Shown here one piece after another: positions 11,644 through 24,802 of a DNA stretch of 64,000 bases. A program made the position numbers and the translations under genes. Below the pieces are notes generated by a model. The model was not told the origin of the DNA and did no database searches. It was given only the letters and a program-made list of their open reading frames with translations. Source of the DNA: Apostichopus japonicus. Lineage: Eukaryota; Echinodermata; Holothuroidea; Aspidochirotida; Stichopodidae. The DNA is taken from the NCBI RefSeq assembly GCF_037975245.1, contig NC_092567.1:23774376-23838375 (forward strand). The letters are read 5' to 3'. How positions within the stretch are numbered: position 1 is the first letter of the stretch; each line of letters opens with the position of its first letter.

Positions 11644-13584
11644 CTTCACTATTCTACCACATAGCAAGAAACTTTCAAAACTGTTTAGTAGCAGTTTGTC
11701 TGTTTGTTTTTCTGTACCATATCATTAACAAATGCAGATCATTTATGTAACTGAGTGTTCAACAAAACTGTTGAGAAATTATGTCAAATGGTAACATTTA
11801 ATCCCACGGACGTTGATATTTTATACTACGATAGGTTTTTTTGTGGCAACGTATACTATAATGATAAGTGGGTGTTTACTAAACCTACTGTAACCTTGTC
11901 AAATCTACTTTTCTGGTGGCCATGCACAATGTGTAAATTATAAAGGTATATACTGTACTTTACAAAAAATGCATACATGTACAACTGAGTAAATCATGCT
12001 CAATGGTTTTGTGAATAATTCGACACATGGCATGGTACTAGGATTTAACATGGATTACCAGCAAGATAAAGGTGTCTGATAAAGTCAGCTGGTATATAGC
12101 TAGGATGGAGGGAGAGGGGGGGGGGGGGACAAAAGTACTGTTCTATATCTTGTAAAAGAATGTTACCCCAAAAGAAAAAAGCATATGCCCCAGCATTCAA
12201 TTTGAAGCTGGTAGCAATTGTTGATGAAGTTCGGTCATACTGTACATACAAGCACACAACACATGTGTGCTTTCAAATGGCAATATGTATACTATTTAAT
12301 ATCTTCCTACATCAAATACTACTGGTCCTTTGTAAGGGAGCCTAATTATTTATTTTTTGGTGCCATGGACTGTAGCAGATAAACCACAACGAAATTACAA
12401 AAAAAATCACTCGCACATTCAGACCATTCCATAGATTCTTTATGGCTAACATATCTTGATGAAGAGTAATATTAAACATATGTATGTAGGTGATACACGA
12501 ACATTTGTATTGTGGATAACACAAACACTACTTTAATATGTTCCTACATCATATAATTGTCCCTTGTCCCTTGTATGGAGCCTTCCCAGGGATGCGGCAT
12601 GTGGCGGTGCCAGCCAGCACAAACAGTATTTTAAACATTTCTGCCCAGTACTTTTTTTTGATGGTTAATTTCAGAAATTTTACCATTACCAAAATATGGG
12701 TGAATACTTGGCACAGAAGTGAGCGCCAGAATAGGAAAAAGATGACACCATTTGCCATCTACGCATACTTCATTTGCAAATATTTTCCACCCCTGACACC
12801 CCTCCCCCAGGACGTGAATCACACTACCGTACAAATCTGTTCGGCACTCAAATATTCCTGAGCACCATCCCTGCTTCCTTCCTGTTAATGTGCCATCAGC
12901 TGTTACAGAACTTTTTAATTAAGCTAACTACAAGTTTACAACAAGAGCTCCCACATTGAGCCATCCCATTGACTTTGTGGTACAGTACAAAGCAACTGCT
13001 GATAACATTCAGTAGCCAATTTATTTATAACTGGTACCTACAGTAACTGTAAGAGAGTGTGCCTCATGTTTATTCAGTGTGTGAGGTCATGCCCTCTGTT
13101 TGGTCCTTCCTGCATGTGGCATGGAGAGATCGGGGAGCTCACTGGCATTCTAGATCTGCGTAGGGTCAGTTGTGTGACCGGATACTTTATATTATATATG
13201 CATGTTACTTGTGCCAGGGTGGGGCAGCCAGTGCAACTCATGCCGATACGGTGTGACCTTTGATTGTCACAGGATTTGCCTTATAAGAGTAAAGGATACT
13301 AAAGAGGTACGTTTTAACTATTGCGGTTTATGGAGTTAAAATATGTAATTGTAGAAACTATTTGAGTTGCGTCTTTGAGGTTTGCATTGCATTTTCTAGT
13401 CTTTATGTGCTACTTGTATGTTTTGTGCTGCTTGCGATTTATTGGTTATTTTGTGATATATTTGCATGTTAATAGAGAATTTATATATATTTTTTTTGGT
13501 AGTTTTCAGGGATTGAATAGATGAAATATCCAGTAGAAACCTTAGTGTCCTCAGTCTCATCTATATCTCTACACCACGGTTACA
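11644..13584. other. No gene recognised
   Basis: AT-rich, non-coding. It holds a G run at about 12116-12128. At 13010-13050 there is an isolated piece of the 100-bp minisatellite unit that is tandem from 13590 onward (AATTTATTTATAACTGGT). Confidence 0.45.
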
Positions 13585-13589
13585 GTAAC

Positions 13590-14245
13590 AGTAGCAGTCT
13601 TCATTACTATAACTGACCTAGCCTACACACCTTTATGCAACAGCAACATATACAGTACCCAATTTATTTATAACTGGTCCCTACAATGACTGTACCAGTC
13701 TTCATTACTATAACTGACCTAGCCTACACACCTTTAGGTAACAGCAACATATACAGTACCCAATTTATTTATAACTGGTCCCTTCAATGACTGTACCAGT
13801 CTTCATTACTATTACTGACCTACAGTAGCCTATACCTTTATGCAACAGCAACATATACAGTACCCAATTTATTTATAACTGGTCCCTACAATGACTGTAC
13901 CAGTTTTCATTACTATTACTGACCTACAGTAGCCTATACCTTTATGCAACAGCAACATATACAATACCCAATTTATTTATAACTGGTCCCTACAATGACT
14001 GTACCAGTTTTCATTACTATTACTGACCTACAGTAGCCTATACCTTTATGCAACAGCAACATATACAGTACCCAATTTATTTATAACTGGTCCCTACAAT
14101 GACTGTACCAGTCTTCATTACTATAACTGACCTAGCCTATACCTTTATGCAACAGCAACATATACAGTACCCAATTTATTTATAACTGGTCCCTACAATA
14201 ACTGTACCAGTCTTCATTACTAAATTACTGACCTAGCCTATACAC
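13590..14245. repeat. Minisatellite, about 100-bp unit, about 6.5 copies
   Basis: Each unit contains CCTTTATGCAACAGCAAC, ACCCAATTTATTTATAACTG and TGACTGTACCAGT, then TTCATTACTAT and TGACCTA. Units differ by a few substitutions and a small indel (TACAGTAGCC against TAGCC). Confidence 0.9.
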
Positions 14246-14689
14246 CTTTATGACATTTATCACAAACAACCACATACCTATCATTCTTCATTTCATTCAC
14301 TATGTAGGCTACTGCATGTAAGACTCAAAGCTAGTTAGGAACTTGTGAGTAACCATGGTAACATGCTAAAGTGAAAACATCAGGTTCACATAAAGACAAA
14401 TCTCATCCATTTACAGACCACTCTTGCCTCTGAGTTGTCAAGTTCAACTTCAATTTCAATGAACTTGTTGTTTACATCTAATTGTAATTTCAATACCTCC
14501 AGATAGGTAAAAAAGAATAAGTGGTGTCATTCCCAAAGTTGGTGTTCTATTCACCAACTGACACATCTCCCCTGCAGTGGAGATCTTGGTCAAGGCTTAA
14601 ATATTTTGCTGCATTTTTTGGGCAACCAAATCTGCTGTTTGGACAACCATAATGTAAGGCATATAATAATAATATTTGCTTTAATATTT

Positions 14690-14984
14690 GCTTTTTGTAT
14701 AGCGCTTTATACCAGCGATACTGCGATAGGTCTCAAAGCGCTTTACAGACGTTATATTACCCCTGGTCAATGACAACCTGTCCCAGAGACAATCCCTCCA
14801 GTCGGCAGCAGTTATATACTGCGCCCAATGACAAGTTACCTCACAGGTACCTATTTAACCCCTGGGTAGAGAGAGGCAAGTGAGATAAAGCATCTTGCCC
14901 AAGGACACAGCGTAATGAACTAGGCAGGAATCGAACCAGCAATCCTTGGATCACGAGTATGACGCATTTGCCAATTGGCCACCA
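14690..14984 (-). mobile_element. tRNA-derived SINE with AGCGCTTTA tail
   Basis: On the minus strand the A-box TGGCCAATTGG (14971-14981) and B-box GGTTCGATTCC (14927-14937) form a tRNA-like head. A body with CCTTGGGCAAGATGCTTTAT follows. The tail contains AGCGCTTTGAGACC and ATAAAGCGCTAT and ends in (TAA/ATT)n at about 14660-14690. Head, body and tail resemble the plus-strand SINE at 23183-23556, which shares CCTTGGGCAAGGCACTTTAT. The two are probably related families using the same LINE tail. Confidence 0.8.
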
Positions 14985-14989
14985 CCCTC

Positions 14990-15896
14990 TCATATAGCTA
15001 AGGGAGAACCAGGATAAATCCTTAACCAGAGGGAAACCCCCTCCCAGCGGTTACTTGCCTTTAAATACATTTATACATATGCAGCACAAGAGTAGTTAAT
15101 ATCCCTGGCTGAAGTTCATACTGCAGATGGAGAGCAGAATAGATCTAAACAGAGTCCCTGCTTACATGGTTTGATGACGGAATCGTGTGACAATATACCA
15201 CAACGATGAAAGAGAGACACTTTTTTCCTTTGAAATTTATTTTGCATGCTCAATGTAACAACAAAGAGCTGACTTTGCACTTTTTAATAGTTAACCCATC
15301 ATGATATCCATTTGATATTTTGACATGTGGACCTCTGCTGACCCCAAATGATGTCAAATTAACTCCACCCAGAACAATAGGGTTCTTGCGCTCATTGCCC
15401 AAAAGAAGCCCAATAAACCCTACTGGATTGACCTTTGACCTTCAATTGTTGAACATACCAGCCATTCCAATGTTCAATAATAATAGTGAACAACTTGGGG
15501 TAGAGGGTCCTTGCATCCTGAAATATTTTTCTTACTTTCAAACAATGGCACATAATGACCTTTAAGGAGACTATTGATCAGGACTATGAAGTTCCTCCAT
15601 AACACCCCATTAAAACTTTTTATTTATTTCTTTATATATTTTTTATTATACAAGATGAATATCCTACATACAGCACTTGAAGACATGCAAATGTCTAATA
15701 TATTTGACATAGAAAACAATGACTTATCTGAATGGGAAGTAAGAGTGAAGGTGTGTGTATCCGCACACACTTAACTGCACTTGACTCAACAGTACAGTAT
15801 AGTGTCATTCACTTTCACAACATCCCTAGTGAAACGGCAAAAACATCTCAATAGAATAAAGTGCATCATGTGCATAAACGGTGCAGAAGGGCACAT
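14990..15896. other. No gene recognised
   Basis: Non-coding. A segment near 15322-15450 carries TGACC-rich text (GACCTCTGCTGACC, TGACCTTTGACC) that recurs in diverged form near 890-930. This suggests remnants of an old repeat. Confidence 0.4.
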
Positions 15897-15900
15897 TTAA

Positions 15901-16257
15901 AGGCATTGAAGGCTCGCCACAAACCGCCTGCCGCGCTCTGAAAAAGTTAACTTTCCGTTGCTTGCAAGTGAAGTTTTCTGCTTGTCGCTACAAAATGCAG
16001 ACAGTAATGAAACGTGATACCTTGTTATCTTTTATCAAGACCTGAGATGTCCATCGCTGCTATGTACACTGTGTTGTGGGTATTGACCGTAGCTGTATGT
16101 ATTGACTGTACACTAGTGTCTAATTACCGACGGTAGCAAGCTGTGTGTGTATTTTCTGGGATCAATAGTGGTGTCTAACACTTCTGTTACACCTCATTCG
16201 AAACTAGGTCAGATTATCGGCATGAGACGTTTCTTTGTGCGCGAGTCTTCACTCCCT
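15901..16257 (+). mobile_element. TTAA-flanked MITE (family T1, copy 2)
   Basis: It is 357 bp and bounded by TTAA at 15897-15900 and 16258-16261. Ends are AGGCATTGAAGGCTCGCC and GCGAGTCTTCACTCCCT. The body is nearly identical to copy 1 at 1929-2285. There is no coding sequence; piggyBac-type mobilisation is inferred from the TTAA target. Confidence 0.85.
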
Positions 16258-16261
16258 TTAA

Positions 16262-17528
16262 TTTGAAAACACTCAGGTCTGACTGTTGAGCCCCGCTAAA
16301 ATATAAGAGATTACACCGACAGAATTGAGATCAGGTTCAACCTTTTGCACAAGGTCGTCCCAACCCGTTATTTTAGGTAACTTTAAACTTAAACTGGAAT
16401 TGTAGTCCATGTCAAAATTATAAAGAATTTCACAATAAGACTACAAATAACAACCTCATATTTACAATTTCATATGCAGAACTGAACAATAAACAAGGAA
16501 AATTTCTAAAATGTCTAATTCCAAATTTAAGACAAAAATAAAACAAAAATTCCCTACAGCCTTAAACATGTAAATCAAATAGTTAAATAGTTTCCATGAA
16601 GTTGTACAATAAAGAAAGGAGCTGGCTCACAGATTGCTGGGAATTTTCATGATAAAACAGTAATATTGCTGTACAAGTTGGCACTTGTACCTACAGAGAG
16701 CAAAGCGGAAAACCCCTACGTACAATAAAATAAATAAGGCGTAGCAAATTGATTGTTACTCAGGTTGTACTGAAGTGCTAACTACAACCATTTTAAGTCC
16801 TTGTTTCAATAGCACTTTGCCACTATCTTTTATCTTTACACTCGATCGATAAAGGAAGGGTATTACTAGTAGCTCTGAAATCATCATCTATTTCTGTACT
16901 GCTTACTGCAACCCAATATCACACCATGATTTATCAACTTTTAGGGGAACACTTCCAAAGGTTTGGTAAAAGAAAACAAACAATAGAGCATTTCATGAAA
17001 TTTGCGGGAGACAAAATATTCTGTGCATGCTGGATTAAATGTTACAACTCTTGATGGCTATGCTCAGATTAAGGGACACATCAATGTTAAATGATTTGGA
17101 TAGAAAAAGACACAAATTGAGAAAAAGAGAGTAAAATGGAAAATTGATCTGTACTCTTACTTTAATGGATGACTTTTGTAAAGTAAAATTTTAGTCTGGA
17201 CTCTGAGAGAAATAAAAATTTGAGTGATAGGAATGTTTCTATAAATTTTGGTTTTTAAGGTATTCAACTCTAAAATAAAGGCTTTATATCTGGATTGCTC
17301 GTTTAAGGTTAAATTGATGATGCCAGTCGCCCCCTCAGTGGAATCCTTAATGATAATCTTTAAGTTTATCCATTGTTTTAAAAATTCTAAATTCCTCAAC
17401 AAAACCTTGTTCTGTTATCTTGGTATTCATGAGCAACAGAGCATCCCTGAAGGACATTCAACACCATTCACTTATCCTGGGCAATTCGGCAATGCATTGC
17501 AAACCTCTTCCTTACAGCACCTCCATGC
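16262..17528. other. No gene recognised
   Basis: AT-rich spacer between two T1 MITEs in opposite orientation. Open frames near 17157-17532 are short, overlap on both strands and show no domain. Confidence 0.4.
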
Positions 17529-17532
17529 TTAA

Positions 17533-17897
17533 AGGGTGTGAAGACTCGCGCAAAAAGGAAGGTCTAATGCCGGTAATGTGACCTAGTTTCGAATGAGGTG
17601 TAACAGAAGTGTTAAACACCACCATCGATCCCAGAAAATATACAGACACAGCTTGCTACCATCGGTCATTAGACACTAGTGTACAGTCAGTACATACAGC
17701 TGCGGTCAATACCCACAGCACAGTTAGTGTACAAACGATAAAGCGATGGACATCTCAGGTCCAGCTAAAGATAACAAGGTATCATGTTTCATTACTGTCT
17801 GCATTTTGTAGCGACACAAACAAACGTCACTTGCAAACAACAAAAAGTTAACTTTTTCAGATGGCCGCACACGGTTTGGGGCGAGTCTTCAATGCCT
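17533..17897 (-). mobile_element. TTAA-flanked MITE (family T1, copy 3)
   Basis: It is 365 bp and inverted relative to copies 1 and 2, with TTAA at 17529-17532 and 17898-17901. Ends are AGGGTGTGAAGACTCGCG and CGAGTCTTCAATGCCT. The terminal inverted repeat is about 17 bp with mismatches at positions 4-6. Confidence 0.85.
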
Positions 17898-17901
17898 TTA
17901 A

Positions 17902-20900
17902 AAGAATAGTTCAGGTCAAAATTTTTGTTTTGATATGTTAAAGAGTCCAACCATTTCAATTGGATGAACCTCAGATGTTTAAAAGGGTCATAAATTTCTC
18001 AAATATTACAAGTAGTAGGCATATGTATTTTATATACAAAATTTCAGCAGTCTTTCTCAAGAATGACAGTCTACAAATATATCTGAACTTTATTTCGGCC
18101 TAAATTAATCCTTTAAGAGTAATTACTGACACTAAATAGAACACCGGATTCAGGTCAAGTCGTTTACCAGGAATTTTCCTGATTGAGGTCACAGACTGAA
18201 GTCACTGTATTTGATCTCTAGGATAAAAACCAATTCTATTTCAACCATCCAGTTTCCTTGAGTGTAACTTCAGAAGCACTACATGATTGATGTCACGATT
18301 GGGCACCATATCATCTGACATTACATAAAGCAACTGAATGCAGAATGAGGTACATATACAGCTCACCGATTGTAGATCAATGCTTTGTCAGGGGTACAAT
18401 GAGGGGGGGATCCTTCTCAACCCTGCTGTTGAGGGAGGTGTCCCTCTCGACCCTACTGTTGAGGGAGGGGTCCCTCTTGACCCTGCTGTTGGTTGATCAT
18501 GTCCACTTTATCCGCGGAATAATGTTTATTTGTTTGTTTTTCTTTTAGCTTTTTTCCTTTGTTATATATTTCAATATACTTGGGAGCACACTCTATTAGA
18601 CAATCCTCATAGGGTAGAGCTCCTTTCACAGCTTTTCACACCAATTTTAAAACTGGAAAAAAAAATTGATTTACCTTATAACATTATTATTTTTCACTGT
18701 ACTAATATATATATATGCTGTCTCTTGTAACTAAACAGTAACTACACTGTACCATATTGTAAAGCTGTAGAGAAGCATGTTTAAGCCAAGTTAACCCCTG
18801 TCCCCTCTCAGACCCCACTACCCCCCCACCCCCTCCTACTATAGCTATATATAGTTTACATATTAGTTAGATCTAATTTGATAAGGCTGGTGGTAGGTGA
18901 AATCTCATACAAAAACACAAAAATATCAACTACTCCATAATTTGATTTTACTATGGTGCATATTTCACAGAAGTTTCATGAAATCCCTGATAAATTATCC
19001 TTACTAATATGCAAATAGGACATAATATAACAAAATTGGAAGAGTAAATTTTATGTTATATGTTTTGGTATACATGTACACAATTATTATGCTTTCTTTT
19101 CTACAAATCTTGACACAAATATGAAAGTCTAACACAAAATATATAAACTGTAACAATGTCCCCCCCCACACTAATAATGCATTACACATTTACTATGATT
19201 AAATAGGTAATCAATAAATCAATAAATTGCTTCTAAATATGCTAGAAAGTAAATTTATGGTCAAGCAGGTTTAAGTTCCAACACAAATTTTGTGGTAATC
19301 CCCATTTACATGCATGTCCCCATCGCTTGCAATATTTTAAAGTGAGAATTCCTATTTTAACACTTTCTGTGTCTTAGGGAAGGGGACCGGGGTTGGGGGG
19401 GGGGTGGGCAGAAAGCTCAGAGAAAATATTTTTGTAAACTATGAGCCAGCTTTTAAGAATTGCTAAAATTAATATGACATTTCAATTAACTACATTTCTA
19501 CAGTATACTATACATTAAACATACCTTTGAATGAGTTCCATCCAAACATTGAAAAACAGGTTCAGCTATAACCACCAGTGTCTGGAAGATCCTTGGAAAT
19601 AGAAGACACATACATGTACACAAACCCACTCTTATATCTTCACAGCTGATGCACCAACCAAGGACTTAATAAGGAAATGACCATCAAAAGTAATAAGACT
19701 AGGGGATTATCCCTTAGATTCGATACTACATTTTAACTTCAAAAGGTCAAAAGCAGTACCCTTGGAGAGAATTGATATCCAATATTTGTCTTGTGGTTTA
19801 ACTGGCAATACACCAACATTTACTGCAAGTTATAACTACAGTATAAGTCCAACAGACAAAATAATTCCTGTATCCAGCAACAACAAAAACATGTAACAAC
19901 AAAAAAGTCAAAACTCATCTAGCAATTCCTTCTTGAAATTATATCTTTTTTTTTCTGGTAACTTCTTCTTTAAAATGGTTTCTCTTTGTTTTGTTTTTTA
20001 AATTTTGTTATAAATCTCTTTCTAGGATGAAACGTAATTTGTTTCTTCTTATTAGCTAGCATTTGAGGTACAGTAGTACCATAGGTAAAACATACATGCA
20101 CACACACCGAGAATTGCACACAACTGAGGTCAGACCACTGGCAGCTTCACTTGTCGTCTGGGTGTAATGCATAAACTACTAACTGTGTGCTGATCGTAAA
20201 TGTATAGATAGGGGATTTTCCCTGATAACAACCAGGTTTTTTTTCAATTGTATAATTAAAGCGGGAATCCAATGAGTAGCAGAACAAACACATTTTTTGG
20301 TGATAACAACAGAGTGATATGGGTCTATGGATTATAAACAGTTGAAACTCTAGAATGAATTAAAACTTTGACTGTAATTTAATATATAGCTGTACATAAC
20401 TGTGTATGTACAGTACACAAGTAACAGTCAACAAAATATATATGTATTTAAGTAAAATGAAATACAGAAAGATTGGGAAAATGTACAGAGCTCAGAATGT
20501 TTGGTTTCCTGAAAGAGAAAACTATGGATTCACTCTCGCCGACCTTGCAAAGTTGGTAATGACGGATTGCAAATTATTAATATTTTATAATATAATTACT
20601 ATTACGTTTAGATTCGTATATATATATATCTATATATATATAGATATATATATATATTCGTTAAACTCTGAGTAACAGCTACTAGTGTTCCACTAATCTC
20701 AACTAATTCTCACCTATAATTCGCTCTGTCCACCGGACATACAGCAACTCTGCGCCAAGATAGTCCCCAACCAAACAAAGGTATATATATAACAATATAG
20801 GGAGAGGAGAAGTAGGAACTAGGGCCTGAGTAGGTTAGACAGTGACTATAAGGGGAGACCTTCGTCTGGTCAGGTCAAAGTTAGCTTCAGTAATTCTCAA

Positions 20901-21779
20901 GTAGAACTACGACTTCATGATACTAAGAAGATAATCATAAATATTACAGAAATATGCTATGCAATATGCTGTGTGCTAATTGTACATGCAGGAATGTTTT
21001 CTAACTGTTTTCTGTGACTTATAATTACAGAAAAAGAAGAAGAAGAAGATGAAAAGGAAACAAGAGATTTGTAGATCTGCAGATGCTTCCATGGTTTACA
21101 GTTGTGTTTTTTTTGTGTTTTTCATGAGAACTTTGAAAAGTAATCAGCTCAGTTGCTGTGTGCATGCACGTTGCCAACAGTCAGTTAGGGCTTCCTTCCT
21201 TGGCTCTAGTCACACAGTGAAGGGTTAATTGATAACAAACACATTTTCCCAAAAATATTGAAGTTATCCATACAGACATTTCAATTGAAACTACTGTATC
21301 CAACTACTGCTTCAAAGATAGTGTTTTTAGTTTGTAGAACTTTGTAACCATTTTGGCAAATCAAGCAATTTTCTGTTTCACTACATAGTCACTTTAAAAC
21401 ATATAGTGTATAAAGATTATACTCAATTATTTCCTTCCAGCAATGCTTTTAGCAGAAGCTGTTGACGTATATATTAAAAGTGTCATAATCACCACAAAAC
21501 TTATCGAAGGTAGAAAATCCAATCCAAAATCATGTGTACACTTTGGATGGTAGAATGAGAAGGGCATTGACCGGAGGGACCGGTCATAGAGGGCGCACAG
21601 TGTTAAAAGGTTACCAGGACATTCTAGACAGGGTAGAATGTGGTGCTAAGGTTGTGAGGAGACAGGTTAGTGAGGAGCAATGTAAATCCATTAGAATCCA
21701 TTAGAGAGTAGCTCGGAGCTGATAAAATTAGTTTATTTCACTTATTAAAAAATAAAAAATAGTCATGTTGAATCATCTT
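17902..21779. other. No gene recognised
   Basis: Long AT-rich stretch. It has G/C runs near 19158-19166 and 19396-19407, an alternating TA tract at 20620-20660, and a short perfect hairpin TGACCGG-AGGGA-CCGGTCA near 21570-21588. None of the frames, including 20406-20675, shows a recognisable domain. Confidence 0.45.
18392..18490. repeat. Short tandem repeat, about 36-bp unit, 3 copies
   Basis: Three units of the form TCCYTCTYRACCCTRCTGTTGAGGGAGG. Each unit can fold back on itself through its CCCTC and GAGGG blocks. Confidence 0.75.
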
Positions 21780-22815
21780 TCCACAGACTTACATACAGTA
21801 CAGTACGGTAAAGTACAGTACAGTACAGTAGATTATGTAGCATCTATCAGTTTTGTTAAGTAGAGAACAGACAATACACTAGTTCATTATAGTGACGTGC
21901 ACAGTACCGTACAGCTACAGTAGAGTACATATCATACAGTACTTAGACTACAGAACAGTACAGAATAGTTACTGTAATTCAGTACATTACAGTACAGTGC
22001 AATGCATACCATACAGCAGACTGCAGAACAGTACAGAATAGTTACTGTCATTCAGTACATTACAGTACAGTACAATATTACATACCATACAGTAGACTGC
22101 AGAACAGTACAGGAAAGTTAATGTAATTCAGTACAGAACAGTACAATACATACCATATAGTAGACTACAGAACAGTACAGTACAGCTACAGTACAGTACA
22201 TACATACAGTAGACTACAGAACAGTACAGAACAGTTACTGTAATTCATTACAGTACATTACAGTACAGTACATACCATGCAGTAGACTGCAGAACAATAC
22301 AGAATAGTTAATGTAATTCATTACAGTACAGTACATACCATACAGTAGACTACAGAACAGTTACTGTAATTACAGCTACAGTACAGTAGAGTACATACCA
22401 TACAGTAGACTACAGAATAGTTAATGTAATTCAATACAGTACAGTAGAGTGCATACCATACAGTAGACTACAGAACAGTACAGAATAGTTAATGTAATTC
22501 AATTACAGTACAGTACATGCATAACAGTCTACAGAACAGTACAGAATAGTTCATGTAATTCATTACAGTATATTACAGTACATGACAGTATCACTGTGTG
22601 GTATTTAGAGTAAAGTATGTGCGTTACAGTACAGTAAAGTATGGTACATGTACGTTATGGTACTGTACAATGTTAATTTAGTACAGTACAGTACATACCA
22701 TGCAGTAGACTGCAGAACAATACAGAATAGTTAATGTAATTCAATTACAGTACAGTACATGCATAACAGTCTACAGAACAGTTACTGTAATTCAGTTACG
22801 TTACGGTACTGTACA
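21780..22815. repeat. CAGTA-rich satellite-like array, units about 60 bp
   Basis: A 1-kb array of irregular units containing ACATACCATACAGTAGACT, ACAGAACAGTACAGAATAGTT and ATGTAATTCATTACAGTACA. Each unit is itself built from the pentamer ACAGT/TACTG. Unit order and length vary, so it is a higher-order repeat that has partly decayed. Confidence 0.9.
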
Positions 22816-23182
22816 ATGTAGGTATAAGGTTCAGTGCATTCACTACGAGCAAGGGGGGGGGAGAGGGTGGTGGTACAGTACCAGGGGAGGGAGATTAAAA
22901 GAAAAATTGAAGTAGCAAGATGCCAAACACAAATACACTGTATGCACATTATAAGCCTACAGACAAAATTGTGTTGATGAAGTCAAAAAATATCTATATT
23001 TCCTTTTCAATCCCCAACCCCCCCCCCTGCCCCTTCCCTTGTTCTTTTGTGGCCTTGTTTGGGATGAATATCAGAACAGTTGCTTACAATAAATCTTGAG
23101 AAAGTCTATCTATACTTCACATTATGACAACTTTTACAATTACAGCTGTAATACAGATCCATCCATCCATATGATCTATTCA

Positions 23183-23556
23183 GGCATTGTGGTCAAGTGG
23201 TTAAGGCAGTGGACTTGTGATCTAAGGATTACAGGTTCGAGCCATGGCCAGATCATTGCGTTATCCTTGGGCAAGGCACTTTATCTCCACTGCCTCTCTC
23301 CACCCAGGTGTATAAATGGGGACTTGCGAGGTGACTTGTAAATATAGTTGCGTGTGCCGGTTTGTGGCTGCACCCTATGGGAAGTCCCCCAGGGAAAACG
23401 TGGCTGTGGTGCACTGTTGTGCCCCAGGAGAGATTGTTTGAATTTTGTACACTTTGGTGTGTAGGTGTGACAAGCTACCAATGACCAGGGTTAATTGTAA
23501 AGCGCATAGAACTTGTGGATTATGCGCTATATAATTAACGGCGTAATAATAATAAT
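23183..23556 (+). mobile_element. tRNA-derived SINE with (TAA)n tail
   Basis: A-box TGGTCAAGTGG lies at 23190-23200 and B-box GGTTCGAGCC at 23234-23243, with tRNA-like spacing. The body contains CCTTGGGCAAGGCACTTTAT and a central GGGAAGTCCCCCAGGGAAAA. The tail is GTAAAGCGCATAGAAC... TTATGCGCTATATAATTAACG followed by (TAA)n. This AGCGC-containing tail is widespread in SINEs that use CR1/L2-type LINE machinery (established pattern; the partner LINE is not shown here). Confidence 0.85.
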
Positions 23557-24087
23557 ATCAATCTCAGGAAAATTAGGTACCAAATTAGGTATTCGTCCAT
23601 CCATCCATCCATCTATCTAGCTATCTGAGCAAAATTAGGTACTGGAAATTTGTACCTTCTGGACAGTATAGAATGTGTCTTGGGTTTATATACTTTGCTA
23701 TCTATAAACTATCATGCTTGAGTGAATCTGTAAATTTCCGTCTTCTTGTAGTCACTCTACAGTATCTACATAATATAGACTTGCTGTTTATATCCTTCCC
23801 TTTTCTTTGTGGATTCCTGTTTACGAGTCTCTTTCTTTGTGGAATCTCTTCAATGATCTTTTGTATAGTAATCTATTATGTGGTTTTATCATTTTCTGAC
23901 ACTTTAAGCTATTCACTTCTGTTTGTACAACTAAATGCATGCTTCTGTAACCTTACAAAGGACTGACAGGCCTAGCTCTTCAGTCCTGCAGAAAATATAC
24001 TGTATGTTTTATTTCCTCTTTCCAGCCGGTAAGTTCTGACATAATACCCAAACTTTTTTGTCTGTGTTTTGTGTATTTATGGTTGAT

Positions 24088-24788
24088 GCTTCTGGACCTT
24101 TTGGCTAAGATCATGTGAAGTCAGTGGCGTAGCTAGAGGTTTTGACGCCCGGGTGCAAGAGTAGAAAATTGCGCCCCCACCCCCCCCACTACTGAAAGAA
24201 AAAAAAATTGCGCGCTAAGCGGGTGAAAAAAGTCGTTACAGCCCCCCCCCCCTAAATCAAATTGTGCTCCTACACCTATGATATTTCTACCTTTCGAAAT
24301 CTACTGCCTTGGAACTGTATAGGCTAATGAAATATCCGAAATTTCCGTGACATGTAGTCATTACAGAACAGAATTTAAAAAAAAGAGAAAACGGTTGAAA
24401 TGGACTGAAAAGAAATCACAATCTATAAATTTGCTAATAAAAACAACTACATTCAGTTCAGATTCTTATTAGTAACTGGAAAATATTCATGCCATGACGA
24501 CATACATCAATTTCGTCATGTTTTTCTAAAAAGTGCTTATTTTGTTTACTCTCATCCTCCCATTTCAGCGCCCCCCTAAACCCGGCGCCCGGGGCACCTG
24601 CCCTCCCTTGACACCCTTAGCTACGCCTCTGTGTGTAGTATCTGTTCCCTTTCGAGGGAATGGTGATGCACACCCGACGATGATCACACAGTCACAGTCT
24701 CGATGCAAGGGGGTTGAGAGCGGATCAGTTGTTCGGTAGTTTGGTTTTTCGTGCCCAGATTCTTTCCTGGGTGACTTTTCTTAAAAAG
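24088..24788 (+). mobile_element. U2-snRNA-headed SINE-like element, copy 1, split by a hAT MITE
   Basis: The 5' part (24088-24121) is GCTTCTGGACCTTTTGGCTA then AGATCATGTG, matching the U2 snRNA 5' end. After the inserted MITE at 24122-24631 the element resumes with TGTGTAGTATCTGTTC, which holds the U2 branch-site-pairing GTAGTA. It continues to a GTGCCCAGATTCTTTCCTGG hairpin and TTAAAAAG. The 14-bp direct repeat TATTTATGGTTGAT lies on both sides (24074-24087 and 24789-24802), showing retroposition. Without the insertion it is about 183 bp. Beyond about 45 nt it no longer resembles U2 and has no U2 Sm site, so it is not a functional U2 gene. A second copy is at 62235-62425. Confidence 0.85.
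24122..24631. mobile_element. hAT-type MITE inserted in the U2-headed element
   Basis: Ends are CAGTGGCGTAGCTA and TAGCTACGCCTCTG. Flanking TGTGAAGT (24114-24121) and TGTGTAGT (24632-24639) form an 8-bp duplication with one mismatch, as hAT transposases make. Terminal C-rich stretches contain GCGCCCCCACC and GGCGCCCGGGGCAC. No transposase and no copy of the two-part core seen in other hAT MITEs here. Confidence 0.85.
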
Positions 24789-24802
24789 TATTTATGGTTG
24801 AT

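Noticed and set aside
15322-15450. Nuclear-receptor response elements (TGACCTTTGACC)
   Set aside because: The motif lies in an apparently repeated, non-genic segment with a diverged relative near 890-930. There is no promoter context to support regulation.
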